IMG/VR virus record: IMGVR_UViG_3300037585_000519
Coordinates: 1 to 36,092 of that record
Strand: one strand, 5' to 3'
DNA from: a virus
DNA length: 36,092 bases
The number at the start of each line of letters is the position of its first letter. Positions within the stretch are counted from its first letter, which is position 1. Positions 18,801 to 26,300 of the stretch are shown in pieces. Under the pieces are notes generated by a model. The model saw nothing but the letters and a program-made list of their open reading frames with translations. It had not been told where the DNA came from and made no database searches. Made by a program: the position numbers and the translations under genes.

Positions 18801-19122
18801 TAGTAATTTATCCGTTAGTGTTAACGACGGTGAATATTATAATTTAATAGATAAAAAAGGATGGTGGGTAGAATCATTTACAACAGACCTGCAAACGGGT
18901 ACAGTTCCTGAATTTATAAATAAAGAAAACAAATGGTTTAATAAAATAAATGGAAAAACAACCACGTTGGAAAACTTGGACACAAGCGAATTCTCCGTTC
19001 AAGGTTTAGGGTTTGCTGCTGTTGTGACCTCTACGCCTCCAGTAGAGGCTGATGTAGTAATAACTGATACATTTGATGGTTTAACGAGTACGTATGGTGA
19101 TGATGATTTGACTAATGATTAA
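12820..19122 (+). CDS. Giant tail nozzle (muzzle) protein
   Basis: 2100 residues. The N-terminus reads GKMNKDIDERLVQNGEYRDA at about 11-30, a signature I associate with the tail tubular/nozzle proteins of marine and Bacteroidota phages (functional equivalent of T7 gp12). The body is almost entirely beta, with many Asp, Asn, Gly and Thr turns. The C-terminal 400 residues include NPESLAWDQYRLYFTDKQRG and FNERSKGWTSFKSFI, typical of beta-propeller nozzle blades that read out a trajectory of repeated strands. Expected role: the DNA exit tube at the tail tip. T7 gp12 is about 800 residues, so over 1000 residues are extra, probably inserted beta domains around residues 1000-1600. No enzymatic motif is seen in it. 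Confidence 0.75.
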   Translation: MPEIKHVFQSGKMNKDIDERLVQNGEYRDALNIQVRTTDANSSGVGDAGTAQNIKGNKFIASGVTYTKSYKDDDNSGSKDYTRIIGSVADEANDRAFFFVADPLPFDGIHHGVPYSDIVAESLNDDGSTRLGYSLRQWKDSIFEINYNPPVGNTQNHDAIFTDVYMITATYSDMVGPENTSDSTDYAYLTVRNQLYGARNIRIGMSLHAWDTNGNHLLWHSRTLPDGSVIKEEGVKVINIVEDPNNATNNLIVLAEKQTEDLEEKCVAMKFFSEERVLEFDYYKRSENTLQRIKNTLTGINILDDMLFWTDGVHEPKKINIERSREGTVNDTIHTQLYVTHPVTGDIVIVTDDDIEPNLLSADIKQENITVIKQAPTSAPKLKLATSDRASDTTFEIDHNFVSDTLLVPTEGSIINDITFPSTIDCRVDDVFKFTADNLFANEPMVVRGKVISVEEWPDVVIRLSFVSDDVVEINPLDWEVELEQRKPLFETKFGRFGYRYKYDDGEYSSFSPWSELAFLPGDFEYTPSKGYNKAMTSNVRSLIITDFVPNDVSGIINGGENINPIVSIKPNDIKEIDILWKTTDNQNVYVVKSITRAKDIEWTADENGSMSVTSEMIHKVLPANQTLRGWDNVPRNAIAQEMTANRLIYGNYIQGYDILIPFGLKQSIKSNNIQFPSPKKSIKSSRNYKFGAVFGDKYGRETPVIASGYRNPLDEFSENELQENITGDLNVPKNLSSSSNKFQLEQSWSGSEPPDWMNYIKYFVKETSNEYYNLIMDRWYDAEDGNVWVAFPSVDRNKISEETFLILKNGHGNQNPVTEEARYKVIAIENEAPDYIKTVNNDFDLIKISRDKVYNDLVGNISDAIPDQLIAKKTIKLESAEWDETAPEVKDFKGIAKVRIVGTYNSASEGAVSEYSPWRNITKIINKDDDRGVVLREAFEEVDVNMYQKLILKLSTPSELIDNKADADDTASIHYIQYSLEFRDAIVENKPQFDGRFFVKLEKDSTLETSVLGSQVSYEVKNTYKVAYIAARQVNPADSDEDEVESVGTYSGVNWSTYTDGGANIFTTNEIDTIGGTGDNDVLNYNSLDNLTGDLPAVPSAGVTVNSINEDANDTHSIYGDDKNQVVSLFGPGDHSSNNFQTQQFWNWWWDQGSNLLGEGNNTARDTNIFIDEAPAYSGFSLIKEITGPDDNQYKRQVLQALGSGGQPISHLIDNNIYGPYPGTGNGDSTEATYPNPAYNLEWSESSGENQNWLPSGLSQGKATTDGHLGQFTFSVIKDDWDSISTDSLFKSDMTTPGTIFTFANDPNPGNRYKIINYQLTTNWLDGFEDFGEFSGMNLDIESTNFSATDDPLKKRYSIITRFCRLDDNNNELINEGIDTTQWDPRGDVRHDGIGSLEIQVLAQVGNFDLSDKSLATNAACWETEPKEDVGLDIYYEASEGIPLRLDDKKDLTIFTKPGKKSNASHIEIHRSYKKIESSTVPFLNRIIGNDGVHLQYQQYEYIGGVLTPGYNVDFKSAAIGDMIHFIHRSNPYSSGVVVKSKIIDFYDTLSLPGNTEIPIPSPRGSFTATPQPGVQDGFTQLYNAPTIFEGESLLGAQILSPNLAGVSIVTDIGNGYITITGKYAFPEGFNPLTEPTPPANFEFYINKGWYKIDTNVWKYPVELGWFNCYSFGNGVESDRIQDDFNAPTIDNGVKVSSTFLNYGEEHIGSGLIYSGLYNSMSSVNDLNEFNMAEKITKNLNPIYGSIQALKTAERNLTVLAEDKIIKVLANKDAIYNADGNPQLTATNRVLGDANPYSGDYGISKNPESLAWDQYRLYFTDKQRGAVLRLSNDGLTPISEIGMSAYFRDRMKKSDSMLGTFDTISGEYNLTLDSGWQWNSTIDPPVTISFNERSKGWTSFKSFIPSTGLSVNGRYLTTPGSDGYDGMKLAPWEHYDDNIERNNFYNTQYGSEIEVVFNDQPSIIKSFKTINYEGTQSKVNKYTGSTESYGADASNLSVSVNDGEYYNLIDKKGWWVESFTTDLQTGTVPEFINKENKWFNKINGKTTTLENLDTSEFSVQGLGFAAVVTSTPPVEADVVITDTFDGLTSTYGDDDLTND

Positions 19123-19132
19123 ATATTGATAA

Positions 19133-21004
19133 ATGGCAACAAATAAGTATACAGTACAAGGTAATAGCATTGATCCACTTGGTAGGCAAGTTTTTAGAGC
19201 TACAGAATTAGTTGGGGATTCTGTGTTTGATGGTAATATGATTTCTTCCGGTACACTAACAGTAGTACCTGATTCTGGGTATACAGTAACAGCATCAGAT
19301 TTTTCAATTAGTAATTACACTGCTTTAACTACACCTTTTTTAGATGATGGAACAGAGAGCCCTGATTATAGGTGGGTTGATAGTATAGTATTAACAGATA
19401 CTGGTATTGCGGGATCAGTTAATAATACTATTCTTGTTACTGTAAGTTTTGCGAGTGGAGGGCCTAGGGGACCACTAACTTTAGCGGGTAACTTTTCCGT
19501 TAAGTTAGATATTGATGGAAAAGTAAACATTGCTAATATTATAGACGATATTAGTTTTGACGAAACTATTGTGATAGAAAATGAGTTTGAAATAATAAAT
19601 CCTATAAATGAAGATGATAATATAGTACCAAATAATGGGGCTGATGTAACAATTACAGAGGTAACGGAATTTGTTTATTCTGAAGTTGTAGTTGATAATT
19701 TTACTGAGATAAATATAGTTGGTGAAGCAACGCCTGATAAACCTGTGGTAATTGGCCAAGTAAATGTGGAAGCTGGTCCTGATAAATTTTTCCCAGAAAC
19801 ACCTTTATTAGCACTCGCTGGTATGCCTAGTGGTATTCTCGCATTAAGATCCCCTGTAGTAACTAGAGATAGTAAAAATAGAGCTACAGCTTATAGTTTT
19901 AAACTAATTTATAAAAGCAAGGTATCAACTCAAAATTCTCCTGGCAAGGCTTATATAAGATATAAAACAGCAAAAATACCTACTGTTACAAAAGAGATAT
20001 CGAAAATTACATTTGGTAACGCTCAAGTGTCAAGTAAGGGTGATTCTAGAGATATAAAAATTTATGGTGATGCTGATGCTGAATTTGATTTAGTAATAAC
20101 TAAACGCTCTAATGGGTCTTCAATATTAAGTAAAGATATTGCTAAAAAAGATATACTAACTCCGGAGTATGGTAGTGTAAAAGCTTTAAGCAAGAAACTA
20201 GTACCAACAGGTAAAAGAAGGACTAAAACAGCATTTAGATTCTTGCAAGAGTTTCCAAAATATTCTGAGATAAGGGGTAGAATTGTACTCGCGATGCCAG
20301 GTAGTGGTGCATTAAGTGGCAACAAAGGGGTTTTTACTTCTGGTCGTATCGCGAATGTGGGTGATAGAATTACCCATGAAGATATACCTAGTAGTCCTGA
20401 GGTAACTGTGGTAGAAGTTAATCCAGATGGTGATAATGTTGATGAGTTATTATTGTCATCCTCAATATCACTAGATCACGGTAGCGTTGTTCTCCTTCGG
20501 GTTCGAGAATTTTACGATATAAATATTTATCCAAAGTCTGGGACAACATTAGGGCCTAATATTCCTATACAAAACCCTCGTTATACTATAGGGCAATATA
20601 ACTCTCCTACTTTGTGGATATTAACCAAAGAGACTGATGCTGATTACACTGGCCCAACAAATTTTTATAAATACAAAGGTATAATAAACGCTTACCCTAG
20701 TCAAGTTCCTAATGTTCCTTCGTTCTTTTCCATAAAATGGGAGATTCCTAGTCGCTCATCTGGGACCTTTGCTGCTGTAGGATCTACTGGTGGTCTACCA
20801 GTATTTTCTAGTACTGATGCTACTATTTCACATTTCTCTAACTCTGTGCCAGCAAATAACGGTGGCACACACGTTGAGATCTTTAATATAAAAGCAAGTG
20901 GGTTGGGTACTACTGCATACACAATAACTGCAGATGTACTTATTAAAAAATGGGGAGTGGGTGGAGTATATATGACTTTAGATTTAGATCAAATAATAAC
21001 ATAA
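19133..21004 (+). CDS. Tail-associated structural protein (623 aa)
   Basis: Not assigned to a family. The protein is beta-rich throughout. The N-terminus (YTVQGNSIDPLGRQVFRATE) is followed by Ig-like or jelly-roll-like stretches (SGTLTVVPDSGYTVTASDF). An acidic Ile/Asp/Glu segment runs at about 120-200 (IDDISFDETIVIENEFEI), and a more basic central part (KISKITFGNAQVSSKGDSRD) follows. The C-terminus is Gly/Ser/Thr-rich. There is no signal peptide. It begins 10 bases after the nozzle gene and precedes a small structural gene, so a tail appendage, spike base or nozzle-decorating protein is plausible. A receptor-binding role is possible but unsupported by any motif. Confidence 0.65.
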   Translation: MATNKYTVQGNSIDPLGRQVFRATELVGDSVFDGNMISSGTLTVVPDSGYTVTASDFSISNYTALTTPFLDDGTESPDYRWVDSIVLTDTGIAGSVNNTILVTVSFASGGPRGPLTLAGNFSVKLDIDGKVNIANIIDDISFDETIVIENEFEIINPINEDDNIVPNNGADVTITEVTEFVYSEVVVDNFTEINIVGEATPDKPVVIGQVNVEAGPDKFFPETPLLALAGMPSGILALRSPVVTRDSKNRATAYSFKLIYKSKVSTQNSPGKAYIRYKTAKIPTVTKEISKITFGNAQVSSKGDSRDIKIYGDADAEFDLVITKRSNGSSILSKDIAKKDILTPEYGSVKALSKKLVPTGKRRTKTAFRFLQEFPKYSEIRGRIVLAMPGSGALSGNKGVFTSGRIANVGDRITHEDIPSSPEVTVVEVNPDGDNVDELLLSSSISLDHGSVVLLRVREFYDINIYPKSGTTLGPNIPIQNPRYTIGQYNSPTLWILTKETDADYTGPTNFYKYKGIINAYPSQVPNVPSFFSIKWEIPSRSSGTFAAVGSTGGLPVFSSTDATISHFSNSVPANNGGTHVEIFNIKASGLGTTAYTITADVLIKKWGVGGVYMTLDLDQIIT

Positions 21005-21010
21005 TAAATT

Positions 21011-21397
21011 ATGATACCAATTACATTAACATTTGCAACAACCCAAGCACAAGCATCTATACAAGTAGGTGACACAGCTTACTATATTGATCCATCATCT
21101 AGTGGTGGGTTTCAAATAGGTGATAATTTTACTCAAGATAATATAATAACTATAGGTAAGGTAACCTCTGTTGATGGTGGATATTTATCTGATCAAGACT
21201 ACTTTAATATAACGTGCGACATGATTAACAATGCAACTCCACCTACTACATCTAGCTTTATATTATTTTCTAAAGATAATACTGTTAATTGCTCTTCTTT
21301 AGTGGGTTATTATGGTTCTGCTAAATTTAAAAATGATTCTACAGAAAAGGCTGAGATGTTTGCGACTAGTTGTGAGATCAACGAAAGTAGTAAATAA
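21011..21397 (+). CDS. Small structural protein (128 aa)
   Basis: Unrecognised function. Beta-rich: ITLTFATTQAQASIQVGDTA, then DNIITIGKVTSVDGG, then TSSFILFSKDNTVN, ending with a helix or strand pair YGSAKFKNDSTEKAEMFATS. It contains three Cys residues, not a clear metal site. The gene starts 6 bases after the 623-aa gene stop in the context AAATTATG, and no further gene follows before the second promoter-like element, so it closes the tail unit. A small tail or baseplate component is the most likely role by position. Confidence 0.55.
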   Translation: MIPITLTFATTQAQASIQVGDTAYYIDPSSSGGFQIGDNFTQDNIITIGKVTSVDGGYLSDQDYFNITCDMINNATPPTTSSFILFSKDNTVNCSSLVGYYGSAKFKNDSTEKAEMFATSCEINESSK

Positions 21398-21407
21398 CAA
21401 GCAAAAA

Positions 21408-21429
21408 ATGTAACTATATAATAGTAAAA
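21408..21429 (+). promoter_or_regulatory. Putative promoter/regulatory element, copy 2
   Basis: Identical over 22 bases to 11131-11152, including the dyad ACTAT-ATA-ATAGT (21413-21425) and TATAAT (21417-21422). It ends 7 bases before the ATG of the 305-aa gene. Two identical copies at equivalent positions, 10 kb apart and otherwise in unrelated flanks, argue for function. A start of transcription 6-9 bases past TATAAT would leave almost no leader. Confidence 0.5.
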
Positions 21430-21436
21430 ATAAGAT

Positions 21437-22354
21437 ATGGCAACAATTAAAAGACACGAAGATTCACCTTTTAAAATATGGATGCAGTTAGCTGGTGTAG
21501 CTGGCGCCGTGTTTAAGGGTATATCAGCTCATAAAACCGCTAAAAAAGCAGAAGGTTTAGAAGCTGACGCAAAGTTAGCAAGAGATACATTTAGAGAGGA
21601 TCTAGCAAATATGAATATGACTAATCCATTTGAAGGTATGCAAAACCAATTTGCTGGTATGGAAAATACTATGGAAGATTTAACTGTTAATCAGAAAGAA
21701 GCAGAATTTGCATCTCAACAATTTGCACAAAGTCAATCTAACATTATGTCTGGATTAAGAGGGGCAGCTGGTGGTAGTGGTATAGCGGCACTAGCGCAAC
21801 AACTAGCTCAACAAGGCCAAATAGCTGCACAGAAATCAGCGGCTGGTATTGGTCAACAAGAGGCAGGTAATCAAATGGCTATGGCTAAAGAAGCTAGTAG
21901 TATACAAACAAGAGAAAGACAAGGTGCCACGGATGTTGCTAGACAAATAGCTGCTGGCGAACAAACGGCGCAAATGCAGAATATGCAAAAAACAAAAGCT
22001 TTACTTCAAGATGCTTCTTCAGAATACCAGCACTATCAAAAACAAGCTGCTGAGGCAAATGCTATGAAAAATGAAGCTATTGGACAAGCTCTCCCACAGG
22101 CTATCCCATTGATACCTAAGATAGGGGAGGCCCTTGGTTTATCTGATAGAAGATTTAAAAAGAATATTAAATTAATAGGTAAATCTGCTAGTGGTCTAAA
22201 TATATATGCTTTTGAGTATATAAACGAACTATTAGGAAAAGGAATTTATCAAGGTGTCATGTCTGATGAGGTACCAGTTAACGCTGTTATAAATAATGGT
22301 GAGTATGATATAGTAGATTACTCTAAACTAGACGTAGAATTTAAACAAATATAA
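21437..22354 (+). CDS. Putative internal core/ejection protein with S74-like C-terminus
   Basis: 305 residues. Residues about 13-30 (MQLAGVAGAVFKGISAH) form a short hydrophobic helix. Residues 35-225 are one long Ala/Gln/Met/Glu-rich helical region (for example GLRGAAGGSGIAALAQQLAQ), the composition of T7 gp14-type core proteins that are ejected first and cross the outer membrane. From 235 to the end, SDRRFKKNIKLIGKSASGLN, YAFEYIN and YQGVMSDEVP resemble the intramolecular chaperone of phage tail spikes (Peptidase_S74 type), in shortened form. It is preceded by the second promoter-like element and begins the probable ejection operon. The S74-like match is by eye, and the ejection role is inferred from gene order. 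Confidence 0.6.
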   Translation: MATIKRHEDSPFKIWMQLAGVAGAVFKGISAHKTAKKAEGLEADAKLARDTFREDLANMNMTNPFEGMQNQFAGMENTMEDLTVNQKEAEFASQQFAQSQSNIMSGLRGAAGGSGIAALAQQLAQQGQIAAQKSAAGIGQQEAGNQMAMAKEASSIQTRERQGATDVARQIAAGEQTAQMQNMQKTKALLQDASSEYQHYQKQAAEANAMKNEAIGQALPQAIPLIPKIGEALGLSDRRFKKNIKLIGKSASGLNIYAFEYINELLGKGIYQGVMSDEVPVNAVINNGEYDIVDYSKLDVEFKQI

Positions 22355-22356
22355 TT

Positions 22357-23358
22357 ATGCCAGAAGAGTATATTCCACAAAGTCAACAACAAGTTGATCC
22401 TACACAAGCATATGGCGACCGAGGAGCACCTCAAGCAGTGCCAACTTCAAATGAAGATTTCTTTAGTTTAATGGATTCTAAGATAAATGAAGAGCCAGCT
22501 TTTCCAGAAGACCAAATGAGTGCATTACGTGAAAAGTTTGAAGGAATGAAAGCTGATTATGCTAATGGAGACAAAGAAGATCAAGCTATGCTAGAAGCAG
22601 ATGTCGTACAGACAGGTACTAGATTACAAACAGCTGAACAATTTAAAGTTAATCTAGCTAGCATGCTAAAAACTGGTTCAGGCATAGGACATAATCCTAC
22701 TGAAAAGTTAGCAGAATATACCGATGACATGACTAATATAGTTAATGGTAATAATGAGGTTACATACGATGGTAACGTTCCAGGATATGAACTACACGAT
22801 GGCTGGACCTCTATGGATGATATAGAGAAATTAGTAAAAAATAGATACGTTGATGAAGCATCAAAAAATATGTTCAAAATGATGGTTCAAGATCAGCAGA
22901 AGTTAGCCTCAACTATTCAAACTGGTGAGAACGCGGAATTTAACTTCCAAAAAGCGTATTCTGATGTGAAATCAAAAATAGTTGAAATGGGTGATATTAG
23001 ATCTTTGGCTACTGATAAAATATTTGGCAATAGAGTTTTTAAAGATGACTTATTATCTGCTATACAAAGTAATACATATAAAGATCTAGGATTTGATGAG
23101 GAGCAAATTAAACTAATGGATCCAACGCAAGAAGACGGTATAACCCCTGAAGACGCAACGAATATAGTATCCAATATATTAAAAGATGAAAATATATTAC
23201 AAGAGTATTTAGTTGATTATTATACCAAAGCTATGGAACAAAATTATTATGATAATCTAAACCAAGATGTTAGAAGAGAAATGCAGTGGAAAAACCAACA
23301 AACACCCCAATCTAAGCAGTCTGGAAGTATTATGATACCTCAGTCTACAAGATCTTAG
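22357..23358 (+). CDS. Putative internal virion protein (333 aa)
   Basis: Unrecognised. The N-terminus (residues 1-30) is a Gln/Pro-rich linker (YIPQSQQQVDPTQAYG). The body is helical and acidic with many Met and Asp residues (MSALREKFEGMKADYANG, then MFKMMVQDQQKLAST). The C-terminus returns to a Gln/Ser/Pro-rich, flexible tail. There is no membrane helix. It lies 2 bases after the gp14-like gene and 38 bases before the giant gene. In T7-like gene order this is the position of gp15, the middle ejection protein, so a core or ejection component is the best guess. The EDGITPEDATNIV stretch at about 255-267 resembles an acidic loop but not a full EF-hand. Confidence 0.55.
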   Translation: MPEEYIPQSQQQVDPTQAYGDRGAPQAVPTSNEDFFSLMDSKINEEPAFPEDQMSALREKFEGMKADYANGDKEDQAMLEADVVQTGTRLQTAEQFKVNLASMLKTGSGIGHNPTEKLAEYTDDMTNIVNGNNEVTYDGNVPGYELHDGWTSMDDIEKLVKNRYVDEASKNMFKMMVQDQQKLASTIQTGENAEFNFQKAYSDVKSKIVEMGDIRSLATDKIFGNRVFKDDLLSAIQSNTYKDLGFDEEQIKLMDPTQEDGITPEDATNIVSNILKDENILQEYLVDYYTKAMEQNYYDNLNQDVRREMQWKNQQTPQSKQSGSIMIPQSTRS

Positions 23359-23396
23359 TATTGTGAAAATTATAAACGGGTAACTAACGAAACAGT

Positions 23397-26300
23397 ATGG
23401 AAGAAAAAAAACTATATATACACAACGGTGTAGAGCACGAGATAACAGCTGAAGAAGAGGCGGATTGGCTATTAGAGCATGATGGTGCTACACTGAAAAA
23501 TGATACTAAAGAAATATCCGTTGAAAATACGTTAAATGAAACCGGTGAAGAAAATATAAACACTGATGTCGTTAAAGAAGAAGAAGAAGAAATTGAAGAA
23601 GATAAAAACGAAGAAATCGAAGACGGTACCCAAGAGATAAATCAATCTCAAGATAATCTTGATATCCAAGATGATCTAATTCAAAAAGAATTTACAGATA
23701 AAGAAATAATAGAACAAGACAAGCGTTCAAGAAGCGAAAGCTACACAGGTCCGTTAGCTCATGAAGTTATAGGTGGTGATCATAATACTTATTTAAATAG
23801 TAGGCCAGATATAATGTTACACGCGGGCAATGCTGATGATTGGTTTAAACACGCTATCGAAAATGGGCTACCGTTAGATGGTAAAGATGGACGTGCAGAC
23901 GAGTTTATATTAAACATGGTTTATAACAAAGGTTATGGTTTTAATCCAACCGACCCGCGTAATGCTGTTCAAAAAAATGTGGATCCTGATACCAACGAAA
24001 TACTATGGAGCGTAAAGATACCTAGTAATTCTAGAGAAACTACTAAAAAATTAATTGAAACCCATAAAAAAAATAAACTAGAAAATACAGATCTTCAAGA
24101 TAAGATTAAAGAACAAAGAGAGGAAAAAGAATGGGACAATATTAAAAAAAGTACAAAAGAAGCTGCAGATTGGAAAAGTAATTATTTTGAAGAAAAAATA
24201 CAATTAGAAAATACTTATGAGCCCATAAATATAAAAAGTAGTATAAAAGGAAATTTAGCAGAAACTGAATTTGGAAATGTTGATGAAATACTAACGTATG
24301 ATAACGCTAAGCAGTGGTTTGATAATAGGAGTTACTTTGTTGACGAATATTTTAAAGATCAAAAAGGTGCCGATATCGCTATGTTTAAAAGTAGGGAAGA
24401 TGGATCAAAAATTGCACTTTATAATGATGATGAATTTTATAACAGACAGGATGAGGTTAAAGAAAAAATTATGTCTGGTAAGTACGGATATAATCCGCAT
24501 GAAGATAGATTATATTTATTATCAGAAGATGATCAAGTCAGCGTTAGCAAGGAGGATAAACTATTAGGGTCTAAAGAATATGGTGAGTCTTTATCTTTGA
24601 GGCAGATGAACAATGACATGCTTAAGTCCAATCCTAATTACGAATCTTTTGTAGATAATCCGGGTTCAAGTCCTAGAATAGTAAGTCCTCAATTTTTTAC
24701 TTTATCTGAAACAGAGACTATAAAGAAGCTTCAACAACATTATTTTAAACATGGCTTTCAATTTCAGCAAGATAATTGGAAGGGTTCTGCGGTTAAAATT
24801 ATAAAACCCGGTGGTGATAAAGATGGAATTGAGGGGAGGGATTATATTGTAGTTCCAACTAATTACGCAAGTAAGACTAAATCTGGCGCTATAGAAAATG
24901 CTAATAAAGTTAATGATTGGATAGCAGAGCATGCTACATACGGCACCTCGGAATTAGATATTGTTCTAGAAAGGGTTAGGGAAGATATAGGCGCGGAAGT
25001 TGTGAACGGTAAAATTGAAATGGAGAGAGTGCATAACGCCGTTAACTATCTCGATGAATTAAAAGAAGCTTGGGGAATGTCTAGCAAAACAGACCATGAG
25101 GTATTAGATTTGTATGCTCAGATTAACGCTCAATATTTAGATGATAAAGGTACTTTTCACATCTTAGATGGTAAAATGTTAGGATGGAGAAACGGCTTGA
25201 TATACGACGAAATAGGTAGTAGCAAAGCTGCTGAACTTTGGAAATTACTTCCAGATGAATTCAAAACGGGAAGTAAATCCAAAATGACGCAGTATCGTAG
25301 GGAACTAGCTTTAGTAGTAGAGGGCCAAAACCAGTATATTGATCAGATAGTTCTAAGTGCATACATAAAACAACATCATAAGTATAAAGGTGACGAAGCC
25401 GCTTTCTATAAAGATCATGACACTGACACCGAGGATGGAAGAAAGGCTTTAAATAAAGCAATGGGGAGTTCTGACTTCAGATATCTTAAAAAGAGAATAC
25501 TCACTGATTCAAAAGGGGTGAGTAATCCAAAATTAGCACAAAAATATAGAGATATATTTAAACAAATAGATTTTGGTATAGCGGATAATTTTGGTAGACA
25601 ACTTGCTAATGAAACTCTTTATATTGAAGATTTCGAAGAAGAATTAAGAAGTGATATAATATTTCTTTCAGATAATTGGTGGAATAAAGCTGATATACAA
25701 AAAAAATTATTTAGTGAATCTAAAGTTGATTTAAAAGAAGTAAAGGAAGAAAACGCTAATCTTATAGTTGATATTAAAAATACTAGTGTAAAAATAGAAG
25801 ATACTATAAATGAATTAACGCCTATAATGACTTCTATTGATACTATTCAAAAAGATACAGAAAGATTTGCTATGATATCGGCTATAGCAAATGAATACGG
25901 GGCTACTAATATGAATAACTTAGCAACTAATGAGGCTGCTATGATGAGGATAGCTAATGTAGATCCTGAGTTTGCTAAGGAACTATTAACATATAATGTT
26001 AAATTAAATGAAATAATTGCTTTAGAAAAACTTTATAGGGATAAGAACACCGAAATTGAAGAGGGATCTTTAAATGAATCTGAGTTAATGTTGCTTTCTG
26101 ATGGTTTAAAACGAAATCATGAACCAGGTACTGTTTTTGTAAAAGGAGCTTGGAATAGTACTGTTGATGCCGTTCAAATGCTGACTTTAGATTTAGCAGA
26201 TTTATATTTAAATATAAGTTTAGATATAGCTGGTGGGAAAAATAATCTAAGAGGTAGAGATGATAAATTAATAAAAGCGTACATACAGGCGAGTGATTAC

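Noticed and set aside
24298-24567. An 89-aa + strand open frame within the giant gene
   Set aside because: It is fully internal to the 3628-aa frame, which continues through with coherent protein sequence.
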